Part shown: positions 9,248 through 20,521 of the stretch, one piece after another
Layout of the letters: every line of letters begins with the position of its first letter
Numbering within the stretch: position 1 is the stretch's first letter
Assembly (NCBI GenBank): GCA_963971305.1
Contig: OZ020310.1
Location: 61,391,017-61,455,016 of the forward strand
Reading direction: 5' to 3'
DNA length: 64,000 nt
Source: Arcuatula senhousia
Taxonomy: Eukaryota > Mollusca > Bivalvia > Mytilida > Mytilidae
Program-made: the position numbers and the translations under genes
Notes under the pieces: generated by a model
What the model was told of the DNA's origin: nothing
The model's input: only the letters and a program-made list of their open reading frames with translations
Databases searched by the model: none

Positions 9248-10084
9248 TCCTGTCCAAAAAGTGAGAAAAACAAAGCTCTGGTTGTTAGCTTGGATTTCTA
9301 TGCGGGTCACCAGAGTTATGCACATCTAAAATTGAAGAGTATATGTACCAGCTATAAATATACTATATGACTGTGAGTGTATTTAAACTTAGTATCAGTA
9401 GAATTTTTTATCCTAATAAGTCTTCACAAACTTCGTTGTGTGTTTGTTACAACCGGACCCGAGACTTCAATAGAAGAAGAAGGTTAAGCGCTGTAAAATC
9501 CTTTATAACCAAGTATTTTATTTCAAGAGCCTGTAACAAGACAGGACCAGATTGTCTGGTGCTTCCTCCTTGTTTCGTGTTTTCTCTTTGACATTGAGAT
9601 TGATCTACAATTTCAAAATAATGTTATTAGATAATAAGTAAGCCAATTTCGCTGTTATTTGACTATACCAATGGCTGGATAAAGCAGGGAATGGGCCAAT
9701 AACCAGAGCTTGAATCTCTGTCAATCTCAATAAGAACTATTAGATCTATTGGACGCTGCCAAATTGACAAAAAATGCGTCAACCTTCGGCCTCGTTTCGT
9801 ATTTAGAGATCGTGCATATGTCGAATTTATGTCTTTCTGCATGACAAGTATTCTGTCACACCAACAGACAAGCCTTCCAACAATATAGTCTTCGAATAAT
9901 AAGCACATTACTATGGAAAGAAAGGTATATAGCTGAATGTTCATATTGCTACACGAAAAAATGTATACATAAATATCGAAAAGCTCTTTTTTGAAATTTT
10001 AGGAACTTTGTTGTCTTATATTATAATTATACATATTTTTAAACACCTTTCAACGATGAAACTATTCCAAATGTCATCAAGTTT
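9248..10084. other. Non-coding stretch
   Basis: Short frames on both strands (for example 9367-9591 and 9944-9663) lack family motifs. No repeat is recognised. Confidence 0.45.
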
Positions 10085-10330
10085 GCAAAATGCTTGACTT
10101 TCTCATTGACAAAATATCATTTTATCAAATTTATATATTATATTGTTTATTTTTGTACCTCTGCTCGCCAATGTGCTTAAATACTCTTACGAGTCTGAAT
10201 TTCTTCAGGAAGATATGAAGACCAAGTAGATTAAAGTCGCAAGGTCCTTTAATCTCACTTTCAGATATATCGATGGTGTCCTTTCTGTCAACAATGCTTT
10301 GTTTGGTAGATGGATTCCATTCACATATAA
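10085..10330 (+). pseudogene. PLE reverse transcriptase relic
   Basis: ATGCTTGACTTTCTCATTGAC matches the MLDFLID segment of the 50909-52066 reverse transcriptase. CTTACGAGTCTGAATTTC, then TTTAATCTCACTTTCAGATA with TATCGATG and TTTGGTAGATGGATTCC, match its YETEF...FRYIDDVLS...WIP region. The block between is deleted and the frame is broken. The minus-strand 155-codon frame here (10598-10131) is a shadow. Confidence 0.7.
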
Positions 10331-11116
10331 TCCATAGAATATAACAAGAGTGGTTTTCAACAATTTGAGTTTTGTTTCCGAATCCTATTGATTGATTGTC
10401 TTGTTGACTGAAATTGTAAACTGATCTTTCTGACTGGTTATGATTAGTCATAAAGATATGACCGCTACAAGTCTTCCTTGACCAGTCATAAGTTAAATGT
10501 CTGCTATAGCAAACTGGAACAGACGTGGAACGCTGTCTCAAAGTTAACTGTATGTTAACTTTAGTACAGGTTATGTGTGTACATATCAGTACATGCATTT
10601 GAATTAAGTAATAAAATATGTTTACACTGTCAAGAAATACGAGTATTTAGCCATTCCTTTTGTCTCACCAACATAGATCAGTCTATAATGAGTACAATCT
10701 AATCCATAAATAAGGTTAGCAGATGTAAAATTTAAATCATCCGAACTGTTGATGTTATATGACCGATTTGTAAAATTGCTAACCAGACATCGACCCCCTT
10801 CCCCCTATCAATATTCCTAGACAAAGCACAAAAACTAAACACACAATAAAAATCTAATCGATCAAAGTCCAATTCTACTAGAGAGAACCTAAAACAAAAA
10901 ACAAGAACAAACAAAAGGACGGTAAATGAACTCTCTATAGAACACTCGCTGTAACTGACAGCTAGCTGAGAATCATCAATCGACTGATGTAAAAAAATCA
11001 AACGTATCGATTTTAAATCCGACACAACACTTCAAACAATAATGATTTAGTGAAGTGTCATCACACAAAACCGACACGCTTGATCGCTATAATGCTTAAA
11101 AATGACAAAGTAAAAA
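10331..11116. other. Non-coding stretch
   Basis: AT-rich. The 97-codon minus frame at 11025-10732 has no recognisable features. I see nothing else. Confidence 0.45.
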
Positions 11117-11313
11117 CGTTTATTGGTATGATATAGAATGGATATGGTGAGCTGCAAAGTTAGAAAGGGTGTCCGTGTGCCAACAGTGATGAAATCATCT
11201 TTTTAAAGCCGTTGACACCGGAAAATCCAGCTTGGGGTTGAGCTGGAATCGAACCCATACTCTGTCATCTATGACAACTGTGTCCAGCGCCCTAGACCAC
11301 TAGACCACCTAGG
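11117..11313 (-). mobile_element. tRNA-derived SINE
   Basis: On the minus strand the box A-like TGGTCTAGTGGTCTAGG (near 11291-11307) and a perfect box B GGTTCGATTCC (11255-11245) are correctly spaced. They are followed by a non-tRNA body ending CACCATATCCATTCTATA. It does not close into an intact tRNA. The same body recurs at 12285-12363 and 12407-12557, and related bodies occur at 48306-48850 and 61790-62060. Confidence 0.75.
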
Positions 11314-11349
11314 CTAAATCAAAATGTAACTTTCGGTTGCCTAGTTAAC

Positions 11350-12132
11350 AGTCAGGGGACCAACTTGTACAAGTCAGAATAGATCTTACTTGTACCAGTA
11401 AGATTATATTTTTGGTTTCTTACTCTGTAGAGTCAGATCCGATTCTGACTTCTACAAGTCAGAATGAATCCGACTTGTTAGAGTAAGAATAGTTTCTATC
11501 AAATTTGCTCCAATATTCAATGTTTTTGAAATAACATTTCTCAAAACCAATAAAATTTATTTAAATTGTATCAGAAAGTCAACAATTATATCCTGCCTTT
11601 AGATTAAAAGAATCATGTGCAAATAGGAAACAGATTGACTGTAAAGTTTCAATTATCATCAAAGAATTTCATAGCTAATTATCTTAATCTGTCATTTATA
11701 TCCACGGTTTTGAACACCAATGTGGTTTATACTAGATAAATAATTGTTATTAAATGATTTAAGCAAAATTAAAGACATTGGTGTTCACGACCGCCAAAGA
11801 AGAGAAATTTACTGCCAAAAGAGGGCAGTAAAATTTTGATTCTGACTTGTACAAGTAAGAAAGATATTAAAACAAAATATCTAAATTACAAACCCATGGC
11901 CATTTTGTAAGATTTATAAATAGCTCTCAGTATATAGAAAAGGAATTTAACCATACAGAATATCTCAAGATAAAAGACTTTGATAAAAAGACATTCTAGT
12001 AACATCTACTTGTAGAAGTCAGATTGAAAATTCTAAAACTAAGGAGAAGATAACTCTAATTCGTTTAATCTGACTTGTACAAGTAAGATTGAATCTGACC
12101 ATTCTGACTTGTACAAGTTGATCCCCTGACTG
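11350..12132. mobile_element. 783-bp inverted-repeat element with GTTAA flanks
   Basis: The ends are CAGTCAGGGGA and TCCCCTGACTG, followed inward by CAACTTGTACAAGTCAGAAT in inverted form. GTTAA flanks both sides, so the target duplication is GTTAA or TTAA. The subterminal regions repeat ACTTGTACAAGT palindromes and GACTTGTA motifs. A nested hairpin (GAACACCAATGT with ACATTGGTGTTC, about 11711-11793) sits in the middle. No transposase frame is present, so it is a non-autonomous DNA element. Confidence 0.78.
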
Positions 12133-12251
12133 GTTAAGCCTCATCGTAGACAAATTAAGGTTGTAACACAGTACACGATGAACATTAGGTTGGTAGGGAG
12201 AGAAAGATAGAGAATTGGATCGCAACTGGTATAGTAATATAAGCATATATA

Positions 12252-12557
12252 TGATAAATGGTGTTGCGTACAGCTCTGTAAAGTAATTGGTATAATATAG
12301 AATGGATATGGTGAGCTGCAAAGTTAGAAAGGGTGTCCGTGTGCCAACAGTGATGAAAATCATTTTTTTTAAATCATAAATGGTGTTGCGTACAGCTCTG
12401 TAAAGTAATTGGTATAATATAGAATGGATATGGTGAGCTGTAAAGTTAGAAAGGGTGTCCGTGTGCCAACAGTGATGAAAATCATCTTTTTAAAGCCATT
12501 GACACCGGAAAATCCAGCATGGGGGTGAGCTGGAATCGAACCCATACTCTGTCATTT
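12252..12557 (-). mobile_element. Two SINE pieces in a 124-bp tandem duplication
   Basis: ATAAATGGTGTTGCGTACAG starts at 12252 and again at 12376, an offset of 124 bp. The first unit contains only the SINE tail (to 12363). The second continues into the SINE body with box B (12542-12532). The arrangement suggests a local tandem duplication of the SINE 3' part. Confidence 0.7.
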
Positions 12558-12580
12558 TCATCACTGTTGGCACAGTAAGC

Positions 12581-13008
12581 CAGTTCCTATTTTTAGCGGT
12601 GTGAGATTTTTCTGTCTCACACCACCCCATGTGAGATAGCCTCGTGCAGTTTCCAAGGGACGTAACTCTATTGTTTACGTCACGCTATGTTTTGTAAACA
12701 AATCCTTGTTTTACAATTTACGGGTTTAGTGAGAAAAATAATCAAACACCGATGATTAGGGCAAGATTGGAAAATCTCCGACACCCTTGGGTAAGATTTC
12801 TTTACATCTGCAACTCGGCAGAGCCTCGTTGCAGACTTGAAATCTTACCCTCGGGGTGTTGGAGATTTTCTTATCTTGCCCTAACAACGGTGTTAGATTC
12901 TTATAATCTAAAATGTTAATAGTGTCGTTCGTTTTTACGTTTTAGTGCTTTGATTTTTTGACATTTTAATTGTTAAATCCCAAGTGGGAGTTCCCCGAAT
13001 TAACTGAA
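12581..13008 (-). repeat. 430-bp repeat, right copy of inverted pair
   Basis: This is the inverted partner of 8822-9247. It starts CAGTTCCTATTTTTAGCGG and ends TTCCCCGAATTAACTG. Outside the right edge the sequence reads AAGTTTATAAAAG, compared with AAGTTCATATATAAA beside the left copy. The high identity implies a recent duplication, insertion or gene conversion. Confidence 0.8.
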
Positions 13009-13012
13009 GTTT

Positions 13013-15640
13013 ATAAAAGAACAGAACAGGACAGATAATAAGGTGATCATTCGGGTAAAAAATCCAGCCAAATACTAACCAAACAACCAATAATCAATAT
13101 TAAGACGTATTTTTTTCAACCTTATTCAAGAGAAATCTTAATTTGAACATGTTAATTTAAAAGAAAAACGGGGACATTCTGGATTTGGTGTATTTTGGTC
13201 TTGCAATGGGAATAATAGAAATAAAAATGTCTGCATCAATGATTGACGTTGAATTCAAAATGGTCAACATTCATCTTTATTGCTTCCTGATGTAACATTT
13301 TGAATTTCAATATTTACATTTCATATTTGTTATTCCAAATCAAATTATGATAATTATGATTCTTATCCATCTTTTATTCTTCTTTCTGTTTATTTCTTTC
13401 GAAATAAAAATGAAAATAAAATCAGAATGACTAATTGAAGAAAAAAAACTTTTCTAATTTAAAACAAAACAAAACAAAAACGATTTTGCAAATGAACTAT
13501 AAAATGTAAAATTAGAACGTTATTAAGATGAAATCCCTTTCCATATTGAATAGCTATATGTCTTCAAATTAACAATTTGCTTTGCCTTATGTAATATAGT
13601 AACTTACATGTATATATGAATATTATTTAATCCACGCGTATGTATTTATTCAAATTTAAATTACAACTTATCAAATATGATGTTATATTGACACCGTGTG
13701 GTCAAATCCTTTAAATGTATTCATTTTCAATGATGCGTGTAAAACCGTTAGACAAAAGTCTTTTAGTTAAAATGGTACAGACAAAATACATGTAACCAAA
13801 GAACTGGATAATACAAAGGTCTATGATATAGCTTTTCAAAGACAGTAATGTTGACCCCTGCCTTCAAAAAGCGCATGGTAAATTATTTCAAAAGGGCACA
13901 TGAAACGCACAGCAGCCACCTGAAAGGACACATGAAACATGCCACAGCCACATGAAAGGGCTCATAAGTCATGCACTCAACCATTATCAAGGCACGTAAA
14001 AAAGACATTATGCATAAACATTTATTGATTTCTACACTGTGACAAATCTTTAGAAAGGCTGTCCCACCAGACCGTCACAGAGTATGCAAAGCTTTCAATA
14101 TTATTGCAGATGAAAAGGCGTTTTCTATTTTTAACTGTAATATAAAAAAAGGGAATCAGAGAAAACAATTTTAATTCACTAAGATCAGGCTATTCAAAAG
14201 TTTGAAATAGGTTCAATGAGGATACAATGGTCCTATTGTTTATCCCAACAAATCGTATATATATATAAGAATATTTGGCTGCCTTTTAAACAGTCATTAG
14301 AACTGAGGGCAGAGGTTTCATAGTTTGCTATCTGCTAATTTGTCTTACCTAATATATTAATATTATCTTTACCTTTTAAATATGATAGGTTTATGTTCTG
14401 TCACAAACTAGTTTATATGTATGTTTATATGACAATAGAATTATCAATGTAAATATTTATAAACATTGGTTATTTTTATTTTTGTCATTGATTTTTGTAA
14501 ACATTTTTGACGAGAATGGCTCTTAGGATTTGCGATTGGAGGATTACAATAGATATGGTCTTCTCACAGCTTAGGTATTTTGGTATAAATAATCTTATTG
14601 TATAAGATTCAGAATTAATGAAAATATTTTAAGGGCGATACTTGCACCAAACACAAAAAAATTGTAAATACACACATTAAGACATACACTTTGAAAATTC
14701 AATTCGAAAAAGATATGCTTCTGAATTAGTTTTTTGAAATCTTTAATTCTGAAGATTGTGTCTTTACCTTGAAATGTAAAAGAAATTGCATAATTTTTAA
14801 GGCCAATTCCGGTTTTACAAAAATCTTATCAATTAACCTTTCAGTGTTAAAATTAATGGTAAGTTTAATTTTATTCTTTACAGCTCATGTGATCACCTGC
14901 AGGTTCCTCCCTAATTCAAGTTAAAAGCGACGTGTATAGTGTTAGCTGCTTTTAAGTCAATCCGTCCGTCTGTTCTCGATTCTTCCCATTATACACTCAC
15001 AAATCTCTCACAAAAGTAGCTTTCGTTCAATTAAAAGTTTATGTTTTTGTTCAAAGTGTCAAAAGGATCATTACGTTGGATAAAAAGACACCCAAGTATT
15101 AAAATACCACTGTTTCTGTGGTGTGTGCATGATGCCATTCATTATAGGCCAGATCTTTTGAAATGTAAATATTATTGACGCTTATGAAAATTACTGTAAT
15201 TAAGGGACTCAAACTTTGTATTCAAATCACCCGTTTTTAAGGGGTAATATTGTATGCTTAAAATACTTTATTATGCCTAATTATATCCATGAACTGTTAG
15301 AACCATACACCATTTGATTGAGGAGCTGCGAGGACAATAATTTCTGAAGTACACTTGAAAACAAGGGGCGTATTTAAAGGATTTGATGTCGTATCCGATC
15401 GACAAAGAATACAGTCACACACAGCAATTATTTATCATACGTCAATACAATGTGACGATTACTCGTTTCACTATACCTGATCATTGGATCTTATCAATAA
15501 TATAGCAGATATAAAACAAAATGAAAATAGATTCAGAGTTCGACCACCAAAAGATGAAATAATAAAACAATTAAAAATAATTGAAAAAAAATATATGAGT
15601 TAATATGTACATGGGATCAATCTGCTGTGTGTTGTTTACT
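13013..15640. other. AT-rich non-coding stretch
   Basis: No open frame of note, splice-framed exon or RNA gene was found. Short imperfect repeats (CACATGAAA phrases) occur near 13900-13960. A weak echo of the 711-type repeat is seen near 14880-14975. Confidence 0.5.
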
Positions 15641-15650
15641 TTTATAGAAG

Positions 15651-15795
15651 CAAGCAAAGAGGCACTTTCGATTGTCAAAGGTCCGAAAGGGCAACGACGA
15701 AACCGGTAAACACGAACAAAACGAACAAACCAACATCTGCACTCATTTGAGAGATAAAAATCCAGAATTTGTCTACGGAGTGCCTAGTGTCTAAA
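15651..15795 (-). mobile_element. PLE 3'-end fragment (beta type)
   Basis: CCAACATCTGCACTCATTTG and GTCCGAAAGGGCAACGACG match, on the minus strand, the segment after the reverse transcriptase at 41367-42245 and its 3' tail. It is a truncated, diverged copy. Confidence 0.7.
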
Positions 15796-16386
15796 ACTTC
15801 TGTCATAAATAACTTTCTTCGATACTGTGGTTTCATTATTATTCAAGATGTATCAATTTGTTTAACAGAGTTATTGTAGGATCTTAAAATTAAGGGGAAC
15901 ACATTTTTAACCTTAACACATATGCACAACGCAACGAAACAACACTTTTACTGTTGTATTTTTATATTATTTCTTTATTAAGTTTGTAATTTTTTAAGTA
16001 CTTGGAATAGCCACGACTGAATTGTATGTTTCTTTCCATTTGTTTGAACCCACTCAATCATGTTGCCGCAAATATGCATGTGTCCAACGCCTGTCACAAA
16101 AACAAATTTGTACTTTGATTTAAAGAAAAATGGACAGCTAAGTCATTCTGCAATCTTAGTGTGCTAGTGGATGGAATAGAAAATCAACTCTCTTTTACAT
16201 TTAAGAACACAACCAATTTTATCTTCAACCAGAAAGCACTCTTAGCAAGGAAACCAAAAAAAAGGCAACAATCTCTTTATAAAATTTTACCGAGACTTAA
16301 TTTTTTTAGTAAATCGTTGAGAATAAAAATATGAAATTAGATGTATCCGTTTATTTCACTTCCCTATATATTGATGATGATCCTTG

Positions 16387-16793
16387 AAATTACAAATACC
16401 AAAACGCGGGTATAAACGGTTAATTTGGATATGCTATATATCGATATTTCAGGGAGTAACCTCTCATCAGTAGCATTAAAACCAAAACATTGGAAGATCA
16501 AATTCCAAAACAGTTGAAAACGAAAAGTACTCAAAACCAAAACGTTCGAACAAGGAAGCCAAATCCAGCACCGAGGATATCGACCATGTGCATTACAAGG
16601 AAAGAAACCTGGTGTTTTCATCAATTTTGAATTTAACAATCGGAAATTTCAGCGACAATATATTAGAAATTTTATGGTAATTCGTGTCAGACAAGTCTGA
16701 CTACCAGGCTTGTGATTACTCTCGGGGACCTCTGGTCCACCAGCAGCGGTTATCGCCCAGTGGTTTCAAAATTACAAATACCAAAACGCGGGT
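16387..16793 (-). mobile_element. Retrozyme-like element, 382-bp unit with overlapping ends
   Basis: AAATTACAAATACCAAAACG starts at 16387 and again at 16769, giving a 382-bp period with a 25-bp terminal repeat. On the minus strand the unit contains GCTGCTGGTGGAC and CCCCGAGAGTAATCACAAGC, the module shared with the 20.1-kb retrozyme (CTGCTGGTGGAG...CCCCGAG). It also contains a candidate hammerhead (16431-16476). The flanks both resemble a PLE YIDD region (TATATTGATGATG at 16365-16377 and at 16811-16823). It therefore seems to have inserted into a PLE copy with a duplicated target or a rearrangement. Confidence 0.65.
16431..16476 (-). ncRNA. Candidate hammerhead ribozyme
   Basis: On the minus strand the order is ATGCTA, CTGATGA, stem II segment, GAAA, the palindrome ATATCGATAT, A, TAGCAT. 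Stem I (ATGCTA/TAGCAT) is a perfect 6 bp, and the conserved core blocks and a UA cleavage context are present. Stem III is a self-complementary ATATCGATAT. Stem II (GAGG...CCCU) pairs only imperfectly, so activity is uncertain. Confidence 0.55.
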
Positions 16794-16910
16794 TGAACAT
16801 CACATTTCGATATATTGATGATGTCCGCTCTGTTGAAACCTCTAGATGGATTCCTTTAATGCATCTTCAGACTTGCTTCGGACATTTCGAGGAGTTACAT
16901 TGCAAACTAA
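16794..16910 (+). pseudogene. PLE reverse transcriptase relic
   Basis: AACATCACATTTCGATATA followed by TTGATGATGTCCGCTCTGTTG gives the NITFRYIDDVRSV sequence, matching the FRYIDDVLSV motif of the PLE reverse transcriptase. AGATGGATTCCTTTAAT follows, as in the WIPSI segment. The frame then decays. Confidence 0.7.
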
Positions 16911-17149
16911 TTTGATTATTTCGATACAATAAAATGCGCCAAAAAATATGAGGGAGATGAGCGAAATTTTCAAATTATTAGTCTCTTCATCTGAAAAGAG
17001 ATATACAAACCTCATCCTTTAGACCATAGTTAATAAGAAATACATCCCATACGGGCTCTTTATTTCCTTTTCTTTCTATATCAGCCACTGGTAGCATAAT
17101 TCAAAACTAAGTCTGACAATTATTCTTGTTTATTATTTTTTGTGACTTT

Positions 17150-17420
17150 TTGTTGTACTGAGATGATCACTTCTGGTGTATCCCAACCATGTCCCGTTTT
17201 GTGTTTCCGTACCCTAAAACTGAATTGTAAGAGGAAGGTTTTACACCATAAGACCTGGTTTAGTCAATCATTTGCATTCAAATACCTGTACTAATCAGGA
17301 TGATTCCTATCTTTATTTTCGCAAGGATGTCTTTGCCTTGTTTTGTCTTCTCTTCTGGGATATTGATTCTCTCAGTTTTGTTCATACCTTGATTTATCAA
17401 CGAATTAGCCAATAATATGT
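17150..17420 (+). pseudogene. PLE 3' untranslated relic (alpha type)
   Basis: GTACTGAGATGATCAC and CATAAGACCTGGTTTAGTC match the region just after the stop of the 50909-52066 frame (TACTGAGATGATCACC, CATAAAACCTGGTTTAACC). It is diverged, with indels. Confidence 0.65.
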
Positions 17421-18640
17421 TGTAGTGCCAAATTGGGTAGCGTCGATGACATATTATGAAACATAAAACTGGCAGCTAGTTGTTGATTGTTGCATTATCC
17501 CCAGTTCGGTATCTGCTTTATTCTATTTCAGCAATGTTCTGTGTGAAAATAGTTCTGCTTTGATCTATATCTAACATGCTCTGTGTTCAAATGTTTTTAG
17601 TCATTGAGTTCTTGCTGCTTTTATTATTGGCATCGTTTCAGCTATATGAGTTTGTTATGTTACTTCTATGACGATAATTTACTAAAATTTCTATGTCAGG
17701 TTTTAAAAATATATGCATTTAGAGAATTATTTCCAATAAAATCTAATCAAATTTCATAAAGATTGAAACTCTTTTTTTTAAATAAGCACCGTGACTAACT
17801 GTTAAACATTTTCAGTGATCATACCAATGTCAATTTACTATAAACAATTGAAAAAAGATCCTATGTTAATTTTTAGACTCCCCAACTGCCTTAATTGTTA
17901 TCATGATCAATAATCTACAGACATCTTCTACTGGTTTCTTTTTGTACCGTTATGGACTGATTGTCAACAATTGAAATCATGAGTACTATTGTCAGTGAAA
18001 TTTTGGTTTGTGTTTCATTTCAAAGTGTCATACAGCCGTACTCAATCAGGTCCTTTAATTGTATTCGTTATTTGTCATCTTTTGTCTGCCGTATAAGGGT
18101 GTTTGCATTTTATACATGGACGCCAGTTTTAATGAAAGGGCGATGAAATTAAAAAGTCTTAGGCACATTAAAAGCATTGTTTAACCAAACCTTGACCTAA
18201 GAAATTTGATATTTAGGTTTTTAGTTCAAATAGTAAAACGCTATCAATGAGAGGCGTACTTTGGGGATGTACACAATATTTTTTTTAAAATTTTTTTGAT
18301 AGTACTGATCATTTGAATTTCATTTGGTATTATGCGTTTTTACGAACTGTTGATAGACTATGGTTACATTTTATCGCTGTAGAGTCAAAACTTTATTGTT
18401 ATAAATATTTATCTACCCAAAATGAAACAGCTAATTTATAATTGTACATGTTATAACTTGTACAAAATTACAACTTGTACACAACATATATATATATATA
18501 ATATATATATATATTTCATTCTCAAGTGACTTGTTGTGTTAAACAAAAACTATATAATGAATTACCCATGGTTGCAATGTTAAAACGATGTTTTAGCAAA
18601 AAATGGACACATTTCCATAACCTTCATATTTTTAGCCTTG
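17421..18640. other. Non-coding stretch with AT microsatellite
   Basis: No exon or element is recognised. An (AT)n tract lies at about 18486-18516. The 61-codon frames here look random. Confidence 0.5.
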
Positions 18641-18654
18641 CCGACTTGTTTTAA

Positions 18655-18830
18655 TATTCTTTTTAGACTGAATTTCTTCAAGAACTCGTAAAAACGAGAA
18701 AATGAAAGGTGATATGCCCTTAAGCTCTCTCTCAGATATATTGATGACACCCCCTCTGTCAACAACGCTTTGTTTGGTAGATGGATTCCTTCGATCTAGC
18801 CTCCAGAGCTAAAGATATAAGAAACAAGGT
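18655..18830 (+). pseudogene. PLE reverse transcriptase relic
   Basis: GACTGAATTTCTTCAAGAAC, then CAGATATATTGATGAC, CTGTCAACAACGCTTTG and TTTGGTAGATGGATTCCTTC follow the alpha-type reverse transcriptase from YETEF through YIDD to WIPS. There are frame-breaking indels. Confidence 0.7.
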
Positions 18831-19326
18831 TAAAACAGCCAAACCTTTGACCTTTAATTCTATTCAAAATCTTAGGACTAACAAAATGACTGTTTAATCA
18901 TTAGATTATTTATTTAAAGTTATTTATATCAATGGTATAATAAACTAAACAAGAAGTACGTTACAATGTATGATAGGAAGATATTAACAAAAATACTGTA
19001 CATTGATTTCCTGCTATGGTGACCTCTTCAATCGGTTTATCAATCATTTAATTCCAAAGAATGGCTGCCATACAACTTGATGTAACTGGTTTACATTGTT
19101 TACATTTTTTTACCATTTTGTTGGTTTCAGTGCACCCTGTTTGCCTAAATCGAGTAACTCTCTGGCCTTTGAGATCGTATACGGCTGTTGCCGGTAAATT
19201 GGTTTTCTTCCTTTTTGTGTCCGTTCGATCGATTTTTAGCATTTATAGACCAACTGAAACCGATGGATTTCCTTGATTTAACTGATTAATATTCCCAAGA
19301 CTTTTATAGATTTGACACTCTTCTTT

Positions 19327-19585
19327 ACTAAGAAGCAAAGAGGGACATTCGGGTGTCAATAGTTCGAAAGGGCAATGATAAAACCGATAAGCAAGAACAA
19401 GACCAGCAGGAGGAAACACATAAAAAATTCAAAACCAACCAAACAGAAATCAGCAATGCAAACTCAAGGCGTAACGAGAATGAACTCATGTGTTCCGAAA
19501 GAGTAAGCGGGTTTGCCTGCTAGAGCACACCCATCGGGCTGCCTAGTTTCAATTCAGTGTGTCAATGTGTCAGTTTTAATCTTCA
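19327..19585 (-). mobile_element. PLE 3'-end fragment (beta type)
   Basis: The segment AAGAAGCAAAGAGGGACATT ... GTTCGAAAGGGCAATGA ... GAGTAAGCGGGTTTGCCTGC ... TCAGTGTGTCAA corresponds in order to the beta-type tail at 41082-41345. It is a diverged 5'-truncated copy. Confidence 0.7.
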
Positions 19586-19894
19586 AAGTGTCATTATAAC
19601 TATAAATAGACATCTAACCAAAATGAGACTTGAAGCGCATATGATGCTGATGGAAGAAAGTTGCATTATATTTTCTCGATCTCTTATATTTGTTTAAATA
19701 AAAATCAAAACTGGTTACAGTAGTCTGATCTCAATGGCATCCTTAGCAACGGTGGCCATATTTTTTGACGTATCAAAAATTGATACGTACACGTTTGAGG
19801 AGGTTGCCCTAAGAATCGATCATACAAGATTCTAATAAATTATTTTCAGTACGTTCAGAGAAGGAGGTACTTTTTTTTCTAAATTAACACTTCT

Positions 19895-19978
19895 TATGTG
19901 AGCTATGTCGCATACACTATTCTAAAGACGACGAGAAACAACGACGACGGGCGCTAAGTGATGGTAATAGCTCACATG
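19895..19978 (-). repeat. Fragment of the 711-type repeat, inverted
   Basis: GACGACGGGCGCTAAGTGAT followed by GGTAATAGCTCACATG is the reverse complement of the start of the element at 711. Only the terminal portion is present. Confidence 0.65.
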
Positions 19979-20118
19979 AACTTTTGGTCAACATGAGCTA
20001 TATACCGCTTTTTACAGGAAGCACAAAGTTACTATATTCAAGATCATTTTACCTTTTTCTAATTAACTGCAAAGTTAAGCTACAAATGACAACAAAGTTC
20101 CAGACAACAAATGTTGCT

Positions 20119-20163
20119 ACGCCTGACGCGCGTTTCGTCTCTTCAAGACTCATCAGAGGCGCT
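20119..20163 (-). ncRNA. Hammerhead ribozyme, apparently intact
   Basis: The minus-strand order is AGCGCCT, CTGATGA, GTCT-TGAAG-AGAC, GAAA, CGCGCGTC, AGGCGT. All conserved core positions are present. Stem I is CGCCT/AGGCG extended by a G-U pair, and stem II is GTCT/AGAC with a five-base loop. Stem III is the loopless palindrome ACGCGCGT. Cleavage is predicted after the GUC. Very short stem III hammerheads of this sort, known in connection with PLEs, can act as dimers. Confidence 0.85.
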
Positions 20164-20476
20164 ATACCAAAAATATTGAAAATGCCAAACACTATATGAT
20201 TATGGAGATCATAAAACAGTAAAACCAAAATACCAATCTGGGGAAGCAAATTATTACTAAGATGATCAACCTATGTCTGGGGTAGGACGAACCTTTAGGG
20301 TTTAGACAATTTTGAAATTTAAACAGATAATTTGAAGCTTTGATGTGTTCTCAAGCAGAAAAGTGTGGGTGCTGGAACGGGCTAACCTCGGGGAATCAAA
20401 ACTCCACCAGCAGTGCTAACCTTCACGGGTGTTCGAAATAAAAATGAAAACAAAGTTCCAGACAATAAATTTTGCT

Positions 20477-20521
20477 ACTCCTGACGCACGTTTCGTCTAT
20501 TCAACCCTTATCAGAGGCGCT
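20477..20521 (-). ncRNA. Mutated hammerhead in second retrozyme unit
   Basis: It has the same layout as 20119-20163, but the core is CTGATAA instead of CTGATGA. Stem II (GGGT/AGAC) has lost pairing and stem III is ACGTGCGT. Loss of the core G should abolish activity. Confidence 0.75.

Noticed and set aside
10131..10598. 155-codon minus-strand frame
   Set aside because: It is antisense to a recognisable PLE reverse transcriptase relic, and its translation has no family features.
11240..11313. Possible functional tRNA gene on the minus strand
   Set aside because: Boxes A and B are good, but the acceptor and anticodon stems do not close, and the body matches SINE copies.
19048..19276. Overlapping 64- and 71-codon frames on both strands
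   Set aside because: No family features, no splice context; open frames on both strands at this length are expected by chance.
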